Assembly: GCA_036346355.1 (NCBI GenBank)
Contig: CM070588.1
Coordinates: forward strand, 17,407,914-17,471,913
DNA length: 64,000 nucleotides
Reading direction: 5' to 3'
DNA from: Rhipidocladum racemiflorum
Taxonomy: Eukaryota; Streptophyta; Magnoliopsida; Poales; Poaceae
This document shows, piece after piece, positions 20,036-32,699 of this stretch. Below the pieces are notes generated by a model. It made no database searches, had not been told where the DNA came from, and worked only from the letters and a program-made list of their open reading frames with translations. A program made the translations under genes and the position numbers. The number at the start of each line of letters is the position of its first letter. Positions within the stretch are counted from its first letter, which is position 1.

Positions 20036-20805
20036 TCACTCGTCGAGAAAACCTCCACTGCCTGGGTGGGGGTGCGACGGCATCGGCGCAAAACAATCGC
20101 CATGCCCCACAACTGCCATTTGTGGTTGACGGCCTGGCGTCCTCCTGCAGTTACGGATCTGGTGGTGCTGTGGGCGTGGTGCGGGTGCGGTGGCGCCTCT
20201 TACGGTTCCTCCTGCTGGCTCTGAGCGTCCAACTCCAACCTTTGGATCGGGACCCTGGCCATCTGATGTCACGGTCTCAGACTCTGCGATCCTTTCCGCA
20301 GCATAAGCGACGTACTCACGGGCATTCTCCAAGTGCTTCTTCTCTTCCTCAACCTGTTCGCGAGCCTTCTTCAACTCCTGAACTGTGTCTTGATCAGCTC
20401 CTCCTGAGCGGCGACGAATCTGGCCAAGTGAGTGATGGTAGCATCCTCATCCTCTATCGGCTTTCGCTGAGCTCTGCTGTCTCGGCGTGGGTGGTGATGG
20501 AACACTGTGCCTTCCAGCTCCCTGGGGTAGGTGCGAGCGATCTCCTGCATTGCTCGACGCGATACCTCCTGGATTCCAATCTCAAAGGTAGATCTCCTGG
20601 CGGTGAAGTGGAAATGGTGACTGAACTTTGTCTTCTCTCGGGCATACATTGTGATCCGGACATCCCATCCTGTGACCAGTCCTACTTGCACAAGTGTAGT
20701 ACCTCGGTAGAGCGGCCTCTCAAAACCTCCAAGAAACTGAAGCATACGCCACAACTCGGCGGCATAGCCTCCTTCACGCTCGGCGTAGTTGTTCTTCATC
20801 ATCAT
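20036..20805 (-). pseudogene. Element B ORF1, two frames
   Basis: Met codons at 20805 follow GACAG, as in A. The first part (to 20371) has AAELWRMLQFLGGFERP, FTARRST, GIQEVSRRAM and PRELEGTVFHHHPR. The second part (20374-20036) has the coiled coil KKAREQVEEEKKHLENARE and ends GGFLDE. A short frame change at about 20372 splits them. The core block is clearly homologous to A and C, while the middle is diverged, which suggests selection on ORF1 when the families were active. Bases 19863-20035 have no other feature. Confidence 0.7.
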
Positions 20806-21008
20806 CTGTCAAAGGATACTTGCGTAAGAACGCAACACTTTAAAAAAAATTAAGGTGGAAGACGAAAAGAACTCCGCAAGGGGTATGAACAAGAAAGAAA
20901 AGGGGTAAGTCGAGAATTCATTCATTATCTTGACCACTTTTAACTTTAGAAAATAGGTTTTATCCTCACTACGACCATTCTAACTATGGGTGAGCCTACA
21001 GTCAATAT

Positions 21009-21021
21009 GGCTCTGATACCA
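21009..21021 (-). other. Element B primer-binding site
   Basis: GGCTCTGATACCA on + is the reverse complement of TGGTATCAGAGCC. It lies 4 bases from the LTR end at 21026, as in A. Confidence 0.85.
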
Positions 21022-21025
21022 CCTC

Positions 21026-24000
21026 TATCTGGACCCGAATTTGCAAATCCGGACCCTCTGTGTATTCAGCACTAGTCCAAGAACGCGCTAGTGCACACAG
21101 TCTCAACATTGGTAAATATCACAATCATACTCAATGAAATAATAAAGTACCTTAAATAGTTAACCAAACGGGTTGCTCGACCTTATGGTCAAGTTACAAA
21201 TATACGCCTCGCAGGGCGAAACTTAATAAGAGAGAAATAACTGCAGCGGAAAATAAGATAACTTCGTGGCGCCATCCAGTATACCACAGGCAACTAATTG
21301 GGCTCGCTTCTTAGTTAGACGGATCTTCTGGGAGCTCCCCCTCCAAAGCTGGTGTAGACTCCTCTTCAACTGGTGTTGTATTGTGGCAAGGGTGAGTACT
21401 TGGTACTCAGCAAGTCATGCGCAGAATGCAGCTAATATACTACATGCATGGCTTAATACAAAGGAATAGCTCAAGGTATAATTGCAGTAAACAGCATTTA
21501 ACAAATAATATAAGTAGATTCGAAAGCAGTAGAAACAAGTATAACGATAATAACTTTTCCAGGAGTTAAGTAAACATCTTTCCCAATTCTAATCCACATT
21601 TCCATCAACATCATTAATAAACCAAACCCAACCTTTCAAATCCAAGTTGTTTTCAAGAAAGTCTAACCCTTGACTGTAATTCCCGAGCGATGTCCAATAC
21701 CGCGGACACGGCTATTCGAATAGATTTTACACTCTGCAGAGGTTATGCACTTTTCCCACAAGATACAGTCAAACACCACAAAGGCGAGTGTCCGTAACAG
21801 AGTCTTTCGGAAACTTCTAACAATACGAGTGGTCCTCCCCAGTTATTGCACACTAACCCTTCCCTTAGCTAAGGTGAAGTTTAGGCCAATCAACCGTTAG
21901 ATGGGTACCTGGCCGCAGCCCCGGTACGCTCTCCCGTACAACTACACAATGGGTGTAGTTGACATCCTGAGGTCCCACAGGTACGTTATTAGCAGCTTAA
22001 TCAACTAGGTCTGTCCCATTACAGACATGTGGTTGCACGATTGACTCAGTTCAAAGGCTTGCAAGGTTAAGTCCTTAGGGTGACCAGGGCAAGACTACCC
22101 GAAGAACCAACACAACGTTCCCGGTGCCACAACTGGCCCACCCGATCATTCTTGCCACATGCCCCGGTCGAAAACTATTTATCAAACCCCAGTTGATTAC
22201 CATGCACCACGTGCCATCAACATCACATGATACCTTTCCAAAACAGGTTCAATATATCATTAAGTCAATATTAACATTTGATTGTCCAAAATTATGTCAT
22301 GAGCATGTAGCAGGTCTAAGCAATATACTACAACGATCTAAATTCCCATGTTGGCAATTTAATAATGTCCAACTAGTAAACCACAACTAGGGTGACAAGG
22401 GTCATGGCACATATTTAATTAACCAAGGTGTCATACAACAATTAGGCATTTATCTAATTCCCATAATTTAAATAAAGTATTTTCTAATTAAACTAGCATG
22501 CAATAGTGTTGAATCGAATTAATTTGAAATTGGGATCAACATGGTCAAAGCACAACTTACCTTCAAAGAGTACTTGTTCTTGGTCCTGAGCTGGCTCCTG
22601 GGTCAACACCTCTCCTTCGAAGCCTTCGGGCACTTCAACGTCTACTCGTAAATCGTGCAAATAGCAATAAATAAATAAATAGTAGACAAAAAGTGTCCAA
22701 ACATCCAAATAAAGTTCATAAACAGAGAGAGCATAATTTTATGAATTTTTAGAAACTGGAATCGTCAAATTCGGAGTTTAAATGCAAAAGTTATAGCATT
22801 TTGAAGTTTAAATAATCAATTAAATAATATTACAGTGAAAAACTTTGGTCCAAAAATTAAATAAAATTATCATTTGGTAGATCTCAATTTTATACAAATT
22901 TAGAAATTCGAATCACCCAAATCGGAGTTAAAATGCAAATGTTATAAGCGTTTGAAGTTTGAATCAAAATCTGAAATCAATAATTCGAATTAATAAATCA
23001 TTTTCTTTTTCGGAAATTATTTTATTGCGTCAGCGTGACACGTAGACCAATCGGGTGCCGCCACGTCGCCTCGGGTCCATGGACCCAGCGCACGGGCGCG
23101 GCTCGGTCCACCGTGGACCCGGTCCACGACTCACGCGTCACACTAACAGGTGGGCCGCTCGGATGACGCCGCGATCACGTCATCACGCCGAGGAGGCCGG
23201 TGGTGGGCCCCACCGTGACGTCAGCGTGACGTCATGGTGCAGTTGGCTGGGCCGCTGACGCATGGGTCCCAGTGACACGCGGGCCCCGCGTGTCAGAGAC
23301 ACGCACCCACGCGCGGGCGCTGACCGCGCTGACCGCGACGGTCAGCCTCCCGGCCACGTGGCTAGATCTCGGCCATTGATTTGAAAATCAACGGCCCAGA
23401 TTGGATCTGGCTTAACGCGTTAAGAAACTACTCCGCTGATCTGGACCGTTCGATCTTGATCGGACGGTCAAGATCCAATCTAACGAAAACAACGTGGGCT
23501 AACGCTAACCGTTCGATCTAGATCCAACGGCTGAGATCTATTCTAGCTTGGTGCAGTTTGGGCTACGTGGCACGATCTAAACCGTTGGATCTAGATCCAA
23601 CGGTTGGAAATAGATCTGAGGAAAGCACGTGGGATCTCACCGGGGTCTGACGTGGTGCGATCTGGACCCTTGGATCTGGATCGGACGGCTGGTGGAACTC
23701 GAGGTCCGGCGATGGCTTGCGGCGGGGCTGGTTCACCGGAGACGAAGATGGCGACCACGGCGACGGCGTTGCGGGGCTCCTCCGGCGAAGTGAGTGGTCT
23801 CCTCTGGCGCGGCTTGACCTCGTGGTTCCGGATTTGGGCTCAACGGCGGCAGAAACTGCAATTGAACGCGGCGGAACGCTCCTCCAACTCCGGCGAGCGA
23901 TTGCGGCGTAACCACGGCGGCTCTAGCGGCGTGAGCTAGGGCTATGGGTGCGCATAGAAGTCGGCGTCACGGCAGCGGTGGCGGCGCATTAAATAGGGCC

Positions 24001-24634
24001 CTCGGCGTCTGTGAAACACGCGAAAACCGAGGCCCACTCCGTTGCGGCGGCGGAATCCGAGTTGGATTCGGATTGGGTGACGTGGCTCAACGTCAGCCGT
24101 TGGATCAAGATCCAACGGTGCGAGGGTTTGGGCTCGGGCTGGCTCGGGCTAGCTGGCTGGCTCGGTCGGACTTGGGCTCGGGTGACGTGGCTCAATCGTG
24201 GCCGTTGGATCAAGATCCAACGGTCACGCGGTTAGGGTTCGGCCGAGCGGGTTCGACCGGAACGGTTGGCTCGGGTCGGACTCGAGTCTGACTCGGACTC
24301 AGGTCCGGTCGGATGAACAGTAAAACCCACTCGCTATTTTCCAGCGATTAAATAATTCAATTAATTCCCATAAATTCATTTAATTCATTAAAAATAGCAA
24401 AAGACTCAGGAAAATTCCAGAAAAATTCTGGAAAATATTTTGGAACATTTTGGACTCAAATAAAATATTTCCAACAAAATTTTATTTGCAAATTTAAATT
24501 CTTTAATTATTTCAAAATGGAATAAATTCAAATAAATTCCAAATAAATCCAAATAAATTCCAGAAAATTCCAAAATTCACCAAAGTGCCAAATCACACAT
24601 GAATTTAAGAAAAGCAAAATTTTGGGGTGTTACA
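21026..24634 (-). repeat. Element B 5' LTR
   Basis: 3,609 bp in minus orientation from TGTAACACCC (24634) to a mutated end CCAGATA at 21026. It has the same order of parts as A: palindromes (24202, 24097), GC-rich leader, palindrome (23582), TGACGTCA-rich area, AT-rich stretch and two exon-like blocks. Confidence 0.9.
21311..22641 (-). other. LTR-embedded two-block split ORF (B copy, GT donor)
   Basis: Block a is 22641-22561 (81 bp) with a canonical donor GAAG/GTAAGTT, where the other copies have GC. Block b is 21369-21311 (59 bp), after CAACACCAG, ending TAA. Lengths and phase equal those in A. The peptide remains acidic (VEVPEGFEGEVL, then EEESTPALEGELPEDPSN). Confidence 0.55.
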
Positions 24635-24685
24635 TCCATCACTCTGAATTGACACCATTTCTCTCCCTGGTTGTAGCTCCTGACA
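24635..24685 (-). repeat. Element D 3' LTR fragment
   Basis: ACTCTGAATTGAC and the following bases to GCTCCTGACA match the outer end of D's 5' LTR at 45439-45488. The rest of this LTR was displaced beyond the window by B. The polypurine tract ACCGGGGGAAT (minus) lies at 24686-24696. Bases 24697-24806 hold the degraded C-terminal end of integrase with stops. Confidence 0.8.
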
Positions 24686-24699
24686 ATTCCCCCGGTTCA

Positions 24700-25445
24700 C
24701 TTGTTGCTTGTCCCCAAGGAACAAAATCTAGAAATGTCTTTTGAATGAAAGTCAAATCCTCCTAGGTAGCGTCTGCAGGATCCAAATTGAGCCATTGTAT
24801 GAGCCACTATGCATCTAGAACCCCTTTCCTAGGTACTATCCTTCTGTCCAAAACAACCACTAGCTCGGTCTTAATTTGTCCATCTTCCCCAACAAGTGGC
24901 AGCCCACTCATTGGAACAGCATGAGTTCCCAGGTGTTTTTTAAGCTGACTAACATGGAACACTGGATGGATATTAGCATGATCCAGCAATTGCAATCGAT
25001 ATGCTACCTTTCCCACTTTTTCCATTACTCTAAAAGGGCCATAAAACTTAGACCTAAGTTTAAGAGAGCCTCTCAAGCCAAATGCATTTTGTCTATAGGG
25101 TTGCAATTTCAAATAAACCATGTCCCCAACTTGCAATACTCTTTTGGTTCTGTGTTTATCTGCAAATCTTTTAATCCTATCTTGAGCCACTTTCAAATTG
25201 TGCTTTATTTTGTGAACCATTTCTTCCTTCTGCTGTAAAGTGACTTTTGCCTCTTCAGATATATATTGCAAGGAATGGCAAATTCGCCAATTTGAGGAGG
25301 GGGATACCCATATAAAGCCTGAAATGGAGTTAGCTTCAAAGAGGTGTGATATGTAGAATTGTACCACCATTCTGCCATTGCTAACCAGGAAAACCATTCT
25401 TTGGTTTTTTGAAAAACCATACTCCTCAGATAAGATTCCAAACAT
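24700..25445 (-). pseudogene. pol: Element D integrase C-terminal part
   Basis: The frame 25445-24807 holds a helix-rich stretch (KIKHNLKVAQDRIKRFADKHR), VGDMVYLKLQPYRQ, a GPF motif (FYGPFRVMEKVGKVAYRLQL), VFHVSQLKKHLG and the start of a chromodomain-like tail (LVVVLDRRIVPR). The remainder to 24700 is broken by stops. It joins the core domain at 25446 by a frameshift in the GQT region. Confidence 0.82.
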
Positions 25446-25448
25446 TGG

Positions 25449-26312
25449 TTAACTCTTTCCGTTTGTCCATTGCTTTTGTGGGTGGTATGCTGTACTCAGA
25501 TGCAAAGTAATATTCATTGCTCTAAACATTTCAGTGAAGAACTTACTGGTGAAGATTCGGTCCCTATCAGTTACCACTACAATAGGCAACCCATGTAAAT
25601 TGACAATATGGTCCATGAATAACCGAACCAGTTCTTCTACAGTATATGGATGTGATAATCCAATAAAATGAGCATATTTGGTGAATCTATCCACCACTAC
25701 GAGTATTACATCTTTCCCGTGTGACTTTGGCAAACCTTCCATGAAATCCATTGACTCATGAGTCCATACCATGTCAGGTATATGCAATGGACCCAACAAT
25801 CCTGGAATATGGAGGTGCTCGACCTTGGTAATTCGACATACCAGGCACTCAGCAATAAATTGCTCAGCATCTTTCTTGAGCCGTAGCCAGTAAAACAACT
25901 TCTTCACTCTATGATAGGTAGCTTGAATACCCGAATGTCCACCAAATTTGGAGGCATGCAAATTTGTCAAAATTAGTTGCCTTAGCTTTTTCTTATCTCC
26001 CACATAAATCCTTCCCTTGTATCTTAAAAGACATGCAATCAGTGAATAAGGAGAATCAGTTCGGCTGGCAGTTTGGATTTCTCTCAATAGTGTTTTGATA
26101 TGCTCATCATCAATGTAATTGTCCTTGATCTCCAAAACCCACTCTGGTATAACTGCAGTAATCGCATGGCATAAACATTTAGGGTTTTGGTTAGATGTAT
26201 CTCTTCTGGACAAAGCATCAACTGCTATGTTTTCTTTTCCCTTTTTGTACTCCACTTGATAATCAAACTCTAGTAACTTTAGAAGCAATTTATGCTGGAC
26301 TCCTTCAGTCAA
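25449..26312 (-). pseudogene. pol: Element D end of RNase H and integrase core
   Basis: The frame starts in the RNase H C-terminus (KGKENIAVDALSRRD). Next come the HHCC zinc domain (LHASKFGGHSG, CLVCRITK) and the catalytic core: D in ESMDFMEGLPKS and D in VVTDRDRIFTS. It then breaks at STAYHPQ before the catalytic Glu region. Wording of the core matches Reina-type elements. Confidence 0.88.
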
Positions 26313-26371
26313 CCTTTGTGAAGTGATGTACTTTAAGCTTTTTTATCAGTTTTAATTATAAGTTTTTTGCC

Positions 26372-26662
26372 TCAGAAGTAATGTCTCCATCTCTTTAATG
26401 CCTCAAGAATAGTCGTAGCCTCTTTTTCATATATTGACTGTGCTACTATCCTGCTACCAAGAACTTTATTGTAAAAGGCTATTGGTTGTTCTCCTTGCAT
26501 AAGCACTCCTCTAATACCATTTCCACAAGCATTTGTTTCAACAGTAAAAGGTTTGAAAAAATCAGGTAAGGCCAACACAGGACAACTGGTCATAATCCTC
26601 TTGAGATCTTCAAATGCTTTTGTTTGTGGGTCTTGCCAATTCCAAGAGTCCTTCTTTAACAT
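26372..26662 (-). pseudogene. pol: Element D RNase H, N-terminal part
   Basis: FEDLKRIMTSCPVLALPDF, then FTVETNACGNGIRGVLMQ and YEKEATTILEALKRWRHYF. The first catalytic Asp of the usual ETDAS motif reads Asn here (ETNAC), a loss of a key residue. Stops separate it from the RT side and from 26312. Confidence 0.8.
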
Positions 26663-27209
26663 TTCAAAGAGAGGCTTACATATCTGTCCGTATCCCTTAA
26701 CAAATCATTGATAATATCCTGTCAACCCCAATAATCCTCAAAGTTGGGTCACATTACAAGGCTTAGGCCAATTGATAACATCCTCTATTTTCTTTGGATC
26801 GGTAGTAACTCCTTTACCACTGATAATGTGGCCCAAATACTCCACTTGAGGGGTGGCAAACTCACATTTACTGATTTGGATCATGAGTTGATGCTCCTTC
26901 AGCAAGGATAAAACTATAACTAAGTGTTCCTTGTGCTCTTTTCTGTTTTTTTACTATATATCAAAATATCATCAAAGAAAACTAAAACAAATCTCCTCAA
27001 ATATTTGGCAAATATAGAATTCATTAAAAATTGAAATGTAGCAGGTCCATTTGTCAATTCAAAAGGCATTACCAAATACTCATAGTGGCCTAGATGAGTT
27101 TTGAAAGCTGTCTTATGAATGTCTTCTTCACTCATTCTAATCTAATGATAACCAAACTTCAAATCTAATTTTGTAAAGATGGATGCTCCATATAATTCAT
27201 CCAGAAGAT
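26663..27209 (-). pseudogene. pol: Element D reverse transcriptase, second half
   Basis: Frames with MSEEDIHKTAFKTHLGHYE and the catalytic FFDD (VFFDDILIYSKK, near 26970) carry RT up to element C at 27210. A thumb region with stops follows to the left. The frame resumes from the half at 39904-40275 across C, meeting at IIED/LLDELYG. Confidence 0.85.
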
Positions 27210-30200
27210 TGTCGGGACCCCGAATTTGCAAATCCGGACCCTCTGTGTATTCAGCACTAGTCCAGGAACGCGCTAGTGCACACAGTCTTAACATCGGTAA
27301 ATATCACAATCATACCACTCGGTACCAATAAAGTACTTTATTTAAATAGTCAAACTGGTTACTTGACCTTATGGTCAAGTTACAAATATATGCCTCGCAA
27401 GGCGAAGCTTATTCAGAGAAAAATAATAGCAGCGGAAAATCAAGTAACCGTGGCGCCATCCAAGATACCACAGGCAACTGACTGGGCTCGCTTCCCTAAG
27501 CAGACGGATCCTCTTGGAGTTCCTCCTCCAAAGCTGGTGTAGTCTCCTCTTCAACTGGTGTTGTGTTGAGGCAAGGGTGAGTACTTGGTACTCAGCAAGT
27601 CATGCATGAATGCAAGCTAATATACTACATGCATGGCTTGGTACAAAGGAATAGCTCAAGGTATATTTGCAAGAAACAAGATTTGAAAAGTAATGTAAGT
27701 AGATTCGAAAGCAGTAGAAATAAGTAAAGCATAAGTAACTATTCAAGAATGTTTGGTAAACATCTTTCCCATCCTAAACTACATTTCCATCAACTTCATT
27801 ATTAATCTGGCCCAACCTTTCAAACCAAAGTTATTTTTGAGAAAATCTAACCCTTGACTGTAATTCCCGAGCGATGTCCAATTCCGCGGACACGGCTATT
27901 CGAATAGATTCTAAACTCTGCAGAGGTTATGCACTTTACCCACAAGATACAGTCAAACACCACAAAGGCGAGTTCCCGTAACAAAGTCTTTCGGAAAACT
28001 CTAACAATACAAGTGGTCCTCCCCGGTTATTGCGCACTAACCCTTCCCTTCGCTAAGGCGAAGTCTAGGCCAATCCACCGTTAGATGGGTACCTGGCCTC
28101 AGCCCCGGTACGCTCCCCCGTACAACTTACACAAAGGGTGTAGTTGACCTCCTGAGGTCCCACAGGTACGTTATTAGTAACTTAGTCAACTAGGTCCGTC
28201 CCATTAACGACATGTGGTTGCACGTTAGACCCCGTTCAAAGGCTTGCAAGGTGAAGTCCTTAGGGTGACCAGGGCAAGACTACCAGAAGAACCAAATCCA
28301 CACTCCCAATGCCACAACCGGCCCACGATTACTCTTGCCACATGCCCCGTCGAAATCGTTTATCAAACCCGATTGATTATCATGCACCACGTGACATCAA
28401 CATCACATGATACCTTTCCAAAACAGGTTCAATATATCATTAAGTCAATATTAACATTTGATTATCCAAAATCATGTTATGAGCACGTAGCAGGTCTAAG
28501 CAGTATACTACAACGGTCTAAACCCATGTTGGCGATTTAATAATGTCCAACTAGTAATCCACAACTAGGGTGACAAGGGATCATGGCACATACTTAAATA
28601 ATCAAGGTGTCATACAGCAAATTGGTATTTATCTAACCCCCAAGTTTAAACAAAGTATTTTTCTAATTGAACTAGCATGCAATAGTTTAAATCAAAATAA
28701 ATTTTGAAATAGGATCAACATTGTCAAAGCACAACTTGCCTTCAAAAAGTACTTGTTCTTGGTCTTGAGTTGGATCCTGAGTCAATACTTCTCCTTCGAA
28801 TCCCTCCGGCACTTCAACGTCTACTCGTAAAGCGTGCAAATAGCAAATACACGAATAAACAATAGGCAAAAAGTGTCCAAACATCCAAATAAAATCCATA
28901 AATAGAGAGAACATAATTTTATGAGTTTTTAGAAACTGGAATCATCAAATTTGGAGTTAAGACGCAAAAGTTATGATTATTTAAAGTTTAAATAATCAAT
29001 TAAATAATTTTGCAGAGAAAAACTTTAGTCCAAAAATTAATTAAAATTCATATTTAGGTAGGTCTCAATTTTATACAAATTTAGAAATTTGAATCACTCA
29101 AATCGGAGTTGAAACGCATAAAAGTTATAAGCGTTTGAAGTTTGAAACAAAATCAAATCATTATTTCGAATTAATAAATCATTTTCTTTTTTTTCGAAAT
29201 TAATTATTGCGTCGGCATGGACACGTGGCAGCACTGGATTGGTCTGCTGACGTCGGTAGGTCCATGGACTTGGTCCACGCTCGGCTCGGGTCTACCGTGG
29301 ACCGGTCCACGGCTCACGTGTCGGCCCGACATGTGGGCCCGCTCGGGTGACGTCATCGGCCGGCGTCGGTGGGGCTCGGCCCATGGTGTCGGCAGGTGGG
29401 ACCTACCGATGGCGTCATGGGTGGCGTCCACGGTGCGATCGGCCGACACGCGGGCCCAGCGTGTCGATGTAACTGTAGCAGCGCCCGCGTGGCGCGGCGG
29501 TTCGGCTCCCTGGACACGCGTGGCACGATCGTAGCGATTGGTTTGAAAACCGGCGGCTATGATTGATTTGGGCCTCCGGTGCTTGGGCGCGCGGGTTGAT
29601 CTGGGCCGTTGGATCTTGATCTAACGGTCCGGATCCAATCTAACCTGGTGCGGCTCCGCTCACGTGGCACGACCTAAGCCGTTGGATCTAGATCCAACGG
29701 TTGAGATTAGATCTAGGATTTTCAACGGGGAACTCACCGAGGTGGCGTGGCGCGATCTGAGCCCTTGGATCTTGATCGGACGGTTGGTGGAGCTCGGGGT
29801 CGGCGATGGCTTCACGGCCGGTCGTGGCTGCCGGCTGGCCGAGGACGGCGACCACACGAACGGGCGTTTGGGGCGTGCTCCGGCGCGGTGAACGGGCTCT
29901 TCGGTGCGCTGGCCTCGTGGGTTCCTGGATCTGAGGTCAATGGCGGCAGGGGCGGCGACGGCGGCGGAATCAAAGCAAAACCACAATGAGGGATGCTATG
30001 ACTCCGGCGGCGATTCCGGCGGATCTACTGGCCGAGGCTCGGTGAGGTAGGGCGAGAAGTGCGCGGGGTCACGGCGGTCCTAGGAGTACCACCCGGTATT
30101 TAAATGCCCTCGGCATGCGCGCACGGGACGGAACCCTAATCCTACACGGCGGCGACGCGGCGGAGGAGTCCGGCTCGGACTCGGCGGGGACGATGACGCC

Positions 30201-30721
30201 GCGGCCGTCCACGTGGCACGATCAACGGCCACGATCGGCGTGGGCTGATCGGATCCGTCACGGATTCGGCCGGCGGTGCGGGAAGATCCTGGCCGTTGGA
30301 TCTTGATCCAACGGTTGGGATCGATTAGGTTTTGGAGTTGGTTTGGTCGAGTCACGTGGCTCGGTCGGACTCGAACTCGAGTCGACTCGCTCGATCGGAT
30401 GAACACGATGCTTGACCCGACTTGAATTTCCAGCGATTTAATATTTAAAATAATTCCCGATAATTCATTTAATTCATTAAAAATAGCAAAATACTCGGAC
30501 AAATTTCAGAAAAATTACTAAAATATTTTAGGTATTTGGGACTTAAATAAAATATTTCCAACAAAATTTTGTTTGCAAAATTAAATTCTTTAATTATTTC
30601 AAAATGGAATAAATTCAAATAAATTCCAAATAAATCCAAATAAATTCGAGAAAATTCCAAAATTCACCAATGTGCCAAATCACACATGAATTTAAGAAAA
30701 GCAAAATTTTGGGGTGTTACA
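27210..30721 (-). repeat. Element C 3' LTR
   Basis: 3,512 bp from TGTAACACCC (30721) to GGGTCCCGACA (27210) on minus. Palindromes lie at 29679 and 30293. The polypurine tract AAGGGGAG (minus) lies next to it at about 30726-30733. Confidence 0.93.
27496..28820 (-). other. LTR-embedded two-block split ORF (C left LTR copy)
   Basis: Block a is 28820-28740 (81 bp) with donor GAAG/GCAAGTT, and block b is 27554-27496 (59 bp) ending TAG. Here the frame of block a is also open upstream to an ATG at 28914, through a T-rich tract giving a hydrophobic peptide. I read that as the polypyrimidine tract of the intron, not as a membrane protein. Confidence 0.5.
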
Positions 30722-30759
30722 AACCTCCCCTTAATAGAATCTCGTCCCTAGATTCAGGC

Positions 30760-31972
30760 TAACTAAGGAATAGGTTTGGAAACTCTTTCCTCAATTCCTC
30801 TTCGCTCCCAAGTCGCTTCGCTTTCTTCATGGTTGCTCCACCGAACTCTCTGAAACGGGTTGACTTATTTCTAGTCTCTCGATCCATAGTGTCCAAAATC
30901 TTCACTGATGCTCCTTGTAAGTCAAATCCTCTTGCAACTCAATTAACTCTAGCGGTGTCTGTTCCTCAGAACTCGGAGACACTTCTTCAATCGGGGACAC
31001 ATGGAATACATCATGCACTCCTCGCTAACGATCGTGGCAACTCCAGTTGATAAGCAACTTCACCTCTGCGGCTCAAAATCTTAAATGGTCCAACATAACG
31101 GGTGCGAGTTTCCCTTTGGCATGGAACCTCTTAACTCCCCGAGAGGCGTAACTCGAGGTATACAAAGTAAATGCAGTTCAAAACTCAAATCCTGCGACGA
31201 TTGTCGCATAATTCTTTTGTCGTGATTGGGCTATCTTCAACCTTTCCCTAATCATGGCGATCTGCTCTTCACCTCTGAAGAATATCAGGCCCAGAGACAC
31301 GCGCTCGCCACGGTCTCATTCCAATTCAATGGCGTCCGACATGGTCGCCCATACAAGGCCTCAAAAGGTGACATCTCAGAACTAGCCTGATAACTATTGT
31401 TGTAATCGAACTCGGCATACGGCAAACTCTTATCCCAAGAGGTAGCATAAGCTAATGCACAAGCTCTCAACATATCCTCCAAAATCTGGTTGACTCTTTC
31501 TGGTCTGTCCATCCGTCTGTGGATGATAAGGTATCTTGAAGTTCAAACGGGTTCCCATGGCTTCATGCAACTTATTCCGTAACCTTGAGGTAAATTGGGT
31601 ACCTCTGAGATACAATCCTCTTTGGCACTCCGTGCAAACAGACAACTCGATCATGTACAATTACGCTAATTTATCTCCCGAGTAAGTGGTCTTCACGGGA
31701 TAAAATGGGCTACTTTAGTCAAGCGATCCACTATAACCCATATGGAGTCATAACCTCCTTGAGTCTTAGGCAAACCGTAATGAAATCCATTCCGATTTCC
31801 TCCCACTTCCACTCGGGTATTCTCGTGGTGTAGCAATCCTGCTGGTCTCGATGCATTGCCTTGACTCTCTGGCATACGTCGCACAATGCAACATGCTCGG
31901 CAACTTCACGTTTCATACTCGGCCACTGAATCTCTCCTTCGATCCTGATACATCTTGGCGCTTCGGGATGAA
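30760..31972 (-). pseudogene. pol: Element C integrase and chromodomain, heavily frameshifted
   Basis: Pieces in all three minus frames include KREVAEHVALCDVCQRVKAM (zinc domain), LPKTQGGYDSIWVIVDRLTK (core), GTRLNF with YHPQTDGQT, and SPFEALYGRPCRTPLNWNET. Remnants of the chromodomain are recognisable at about 30760-30960 by alignment with A, but not in one frame. It could not make a protein. Confidence 0.8.
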
Positions 31973-32683
31973 TCAGTACTTGGAGTCATGGGCTTCTTCT
32001 AGAATCAATCGCTTCAGCTCCTTTTTGTTAGGCACACAAATGCGATCCTTCATCCACAACGTGCCTTGCTCATCCAACTTGAAGTCCTTTGCCTTGCCTT
32101 CTTCCTTGATGGACTTGATCCTGCGGATCTTGTCATCATCCCTCTGTCCTTCTCGGATCTGATCCTCTAGGGTAGGCTTTACTTCTAATGCGGCCAAGAA
32201 TCCGCTAGGTACAACCTCAATCTTCATTTTCTGAAGATCCTCACATAACTCATCCTGAATTGTGGCTAGCAACGTACTCACGGTATGGCTTTTCCGACTC
32301 AGAGCATCGGCTACTACGTTGGCCTTCCCGGGGTGGTAATGGATCCCAACATTATAGTCCTTGATCAACTCTAACCATCTCCTCTGCCTCATATTCAGAT
32401 CCAACTGGGTGAATATGTACTTAAGGCTCTTATGATCCGTATATACTTCACATCTGTTCCCGATCAGATAGTGACGCCATATCTTCAAGGCATGCACTAC
32501 GGCAGCTAACTCTAGGTCATATGTCGGATAATTTTCCTCATGCGGCCTCAACTGCCTTGATGCATAAGCGACGACCTTTCCATTCTGCATCAGCACACAT
32601 CCAAGTCCTTGGCACGATGCGTCACAATAAATATCGAAGCTTTGAGCAACATCCGGTAGAACTAACACTGGTGCTGATGTCAA
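31973..32683 (-). pseudogene. pol: Element C RNase H and start of integrase
   Basis: A 236-codon open frame with DIYCDASCQGLGC, YDLELAAVVHALKIW, VYTDHKSLKYIF and ADALSRK, then the linker into the integrase N-terminus (ICVPNKKELKRLILEEAHD). This is the best preserved part of C pol. It shows the linker that A has lost by frameshift and where B is cut. Confidence 0.88.
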
Positions 32684-32699
32684 TCGCTTCTTCAGCTCC

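Larger units (their letters stand above)
16709..24634 (-). mobile_element. Element B: Tekay/Del-type chromovirus, 5' portion only
   Basis: Reading on minus: 5' LTR (24634-21026), primer site, ORF1, gag, protease, RT and RNase H. The element is cut in the RNase H to integrase linker at 16709 by element O. Integrase and the 3' LTR should lie left of the window beyond O. The right end is GGGTGTTACA at 24634, inside the 3' LTR of D. ORF1 and gag differ more from A and C than those two differ from each other, so B is a separate subfamily or older copy. Confidence 0.88.

Noticed and set aside
28687..28914. ATG-started ORF in LTR C with a hydrophobic N-terminus, resembling a small membrane protein
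   Set aside because: The hydrophobic part is the T-rich tract in front of block a. In A and B the same frame has no ATG, and in I it has a stop. Only the part after GTAG is conserved.
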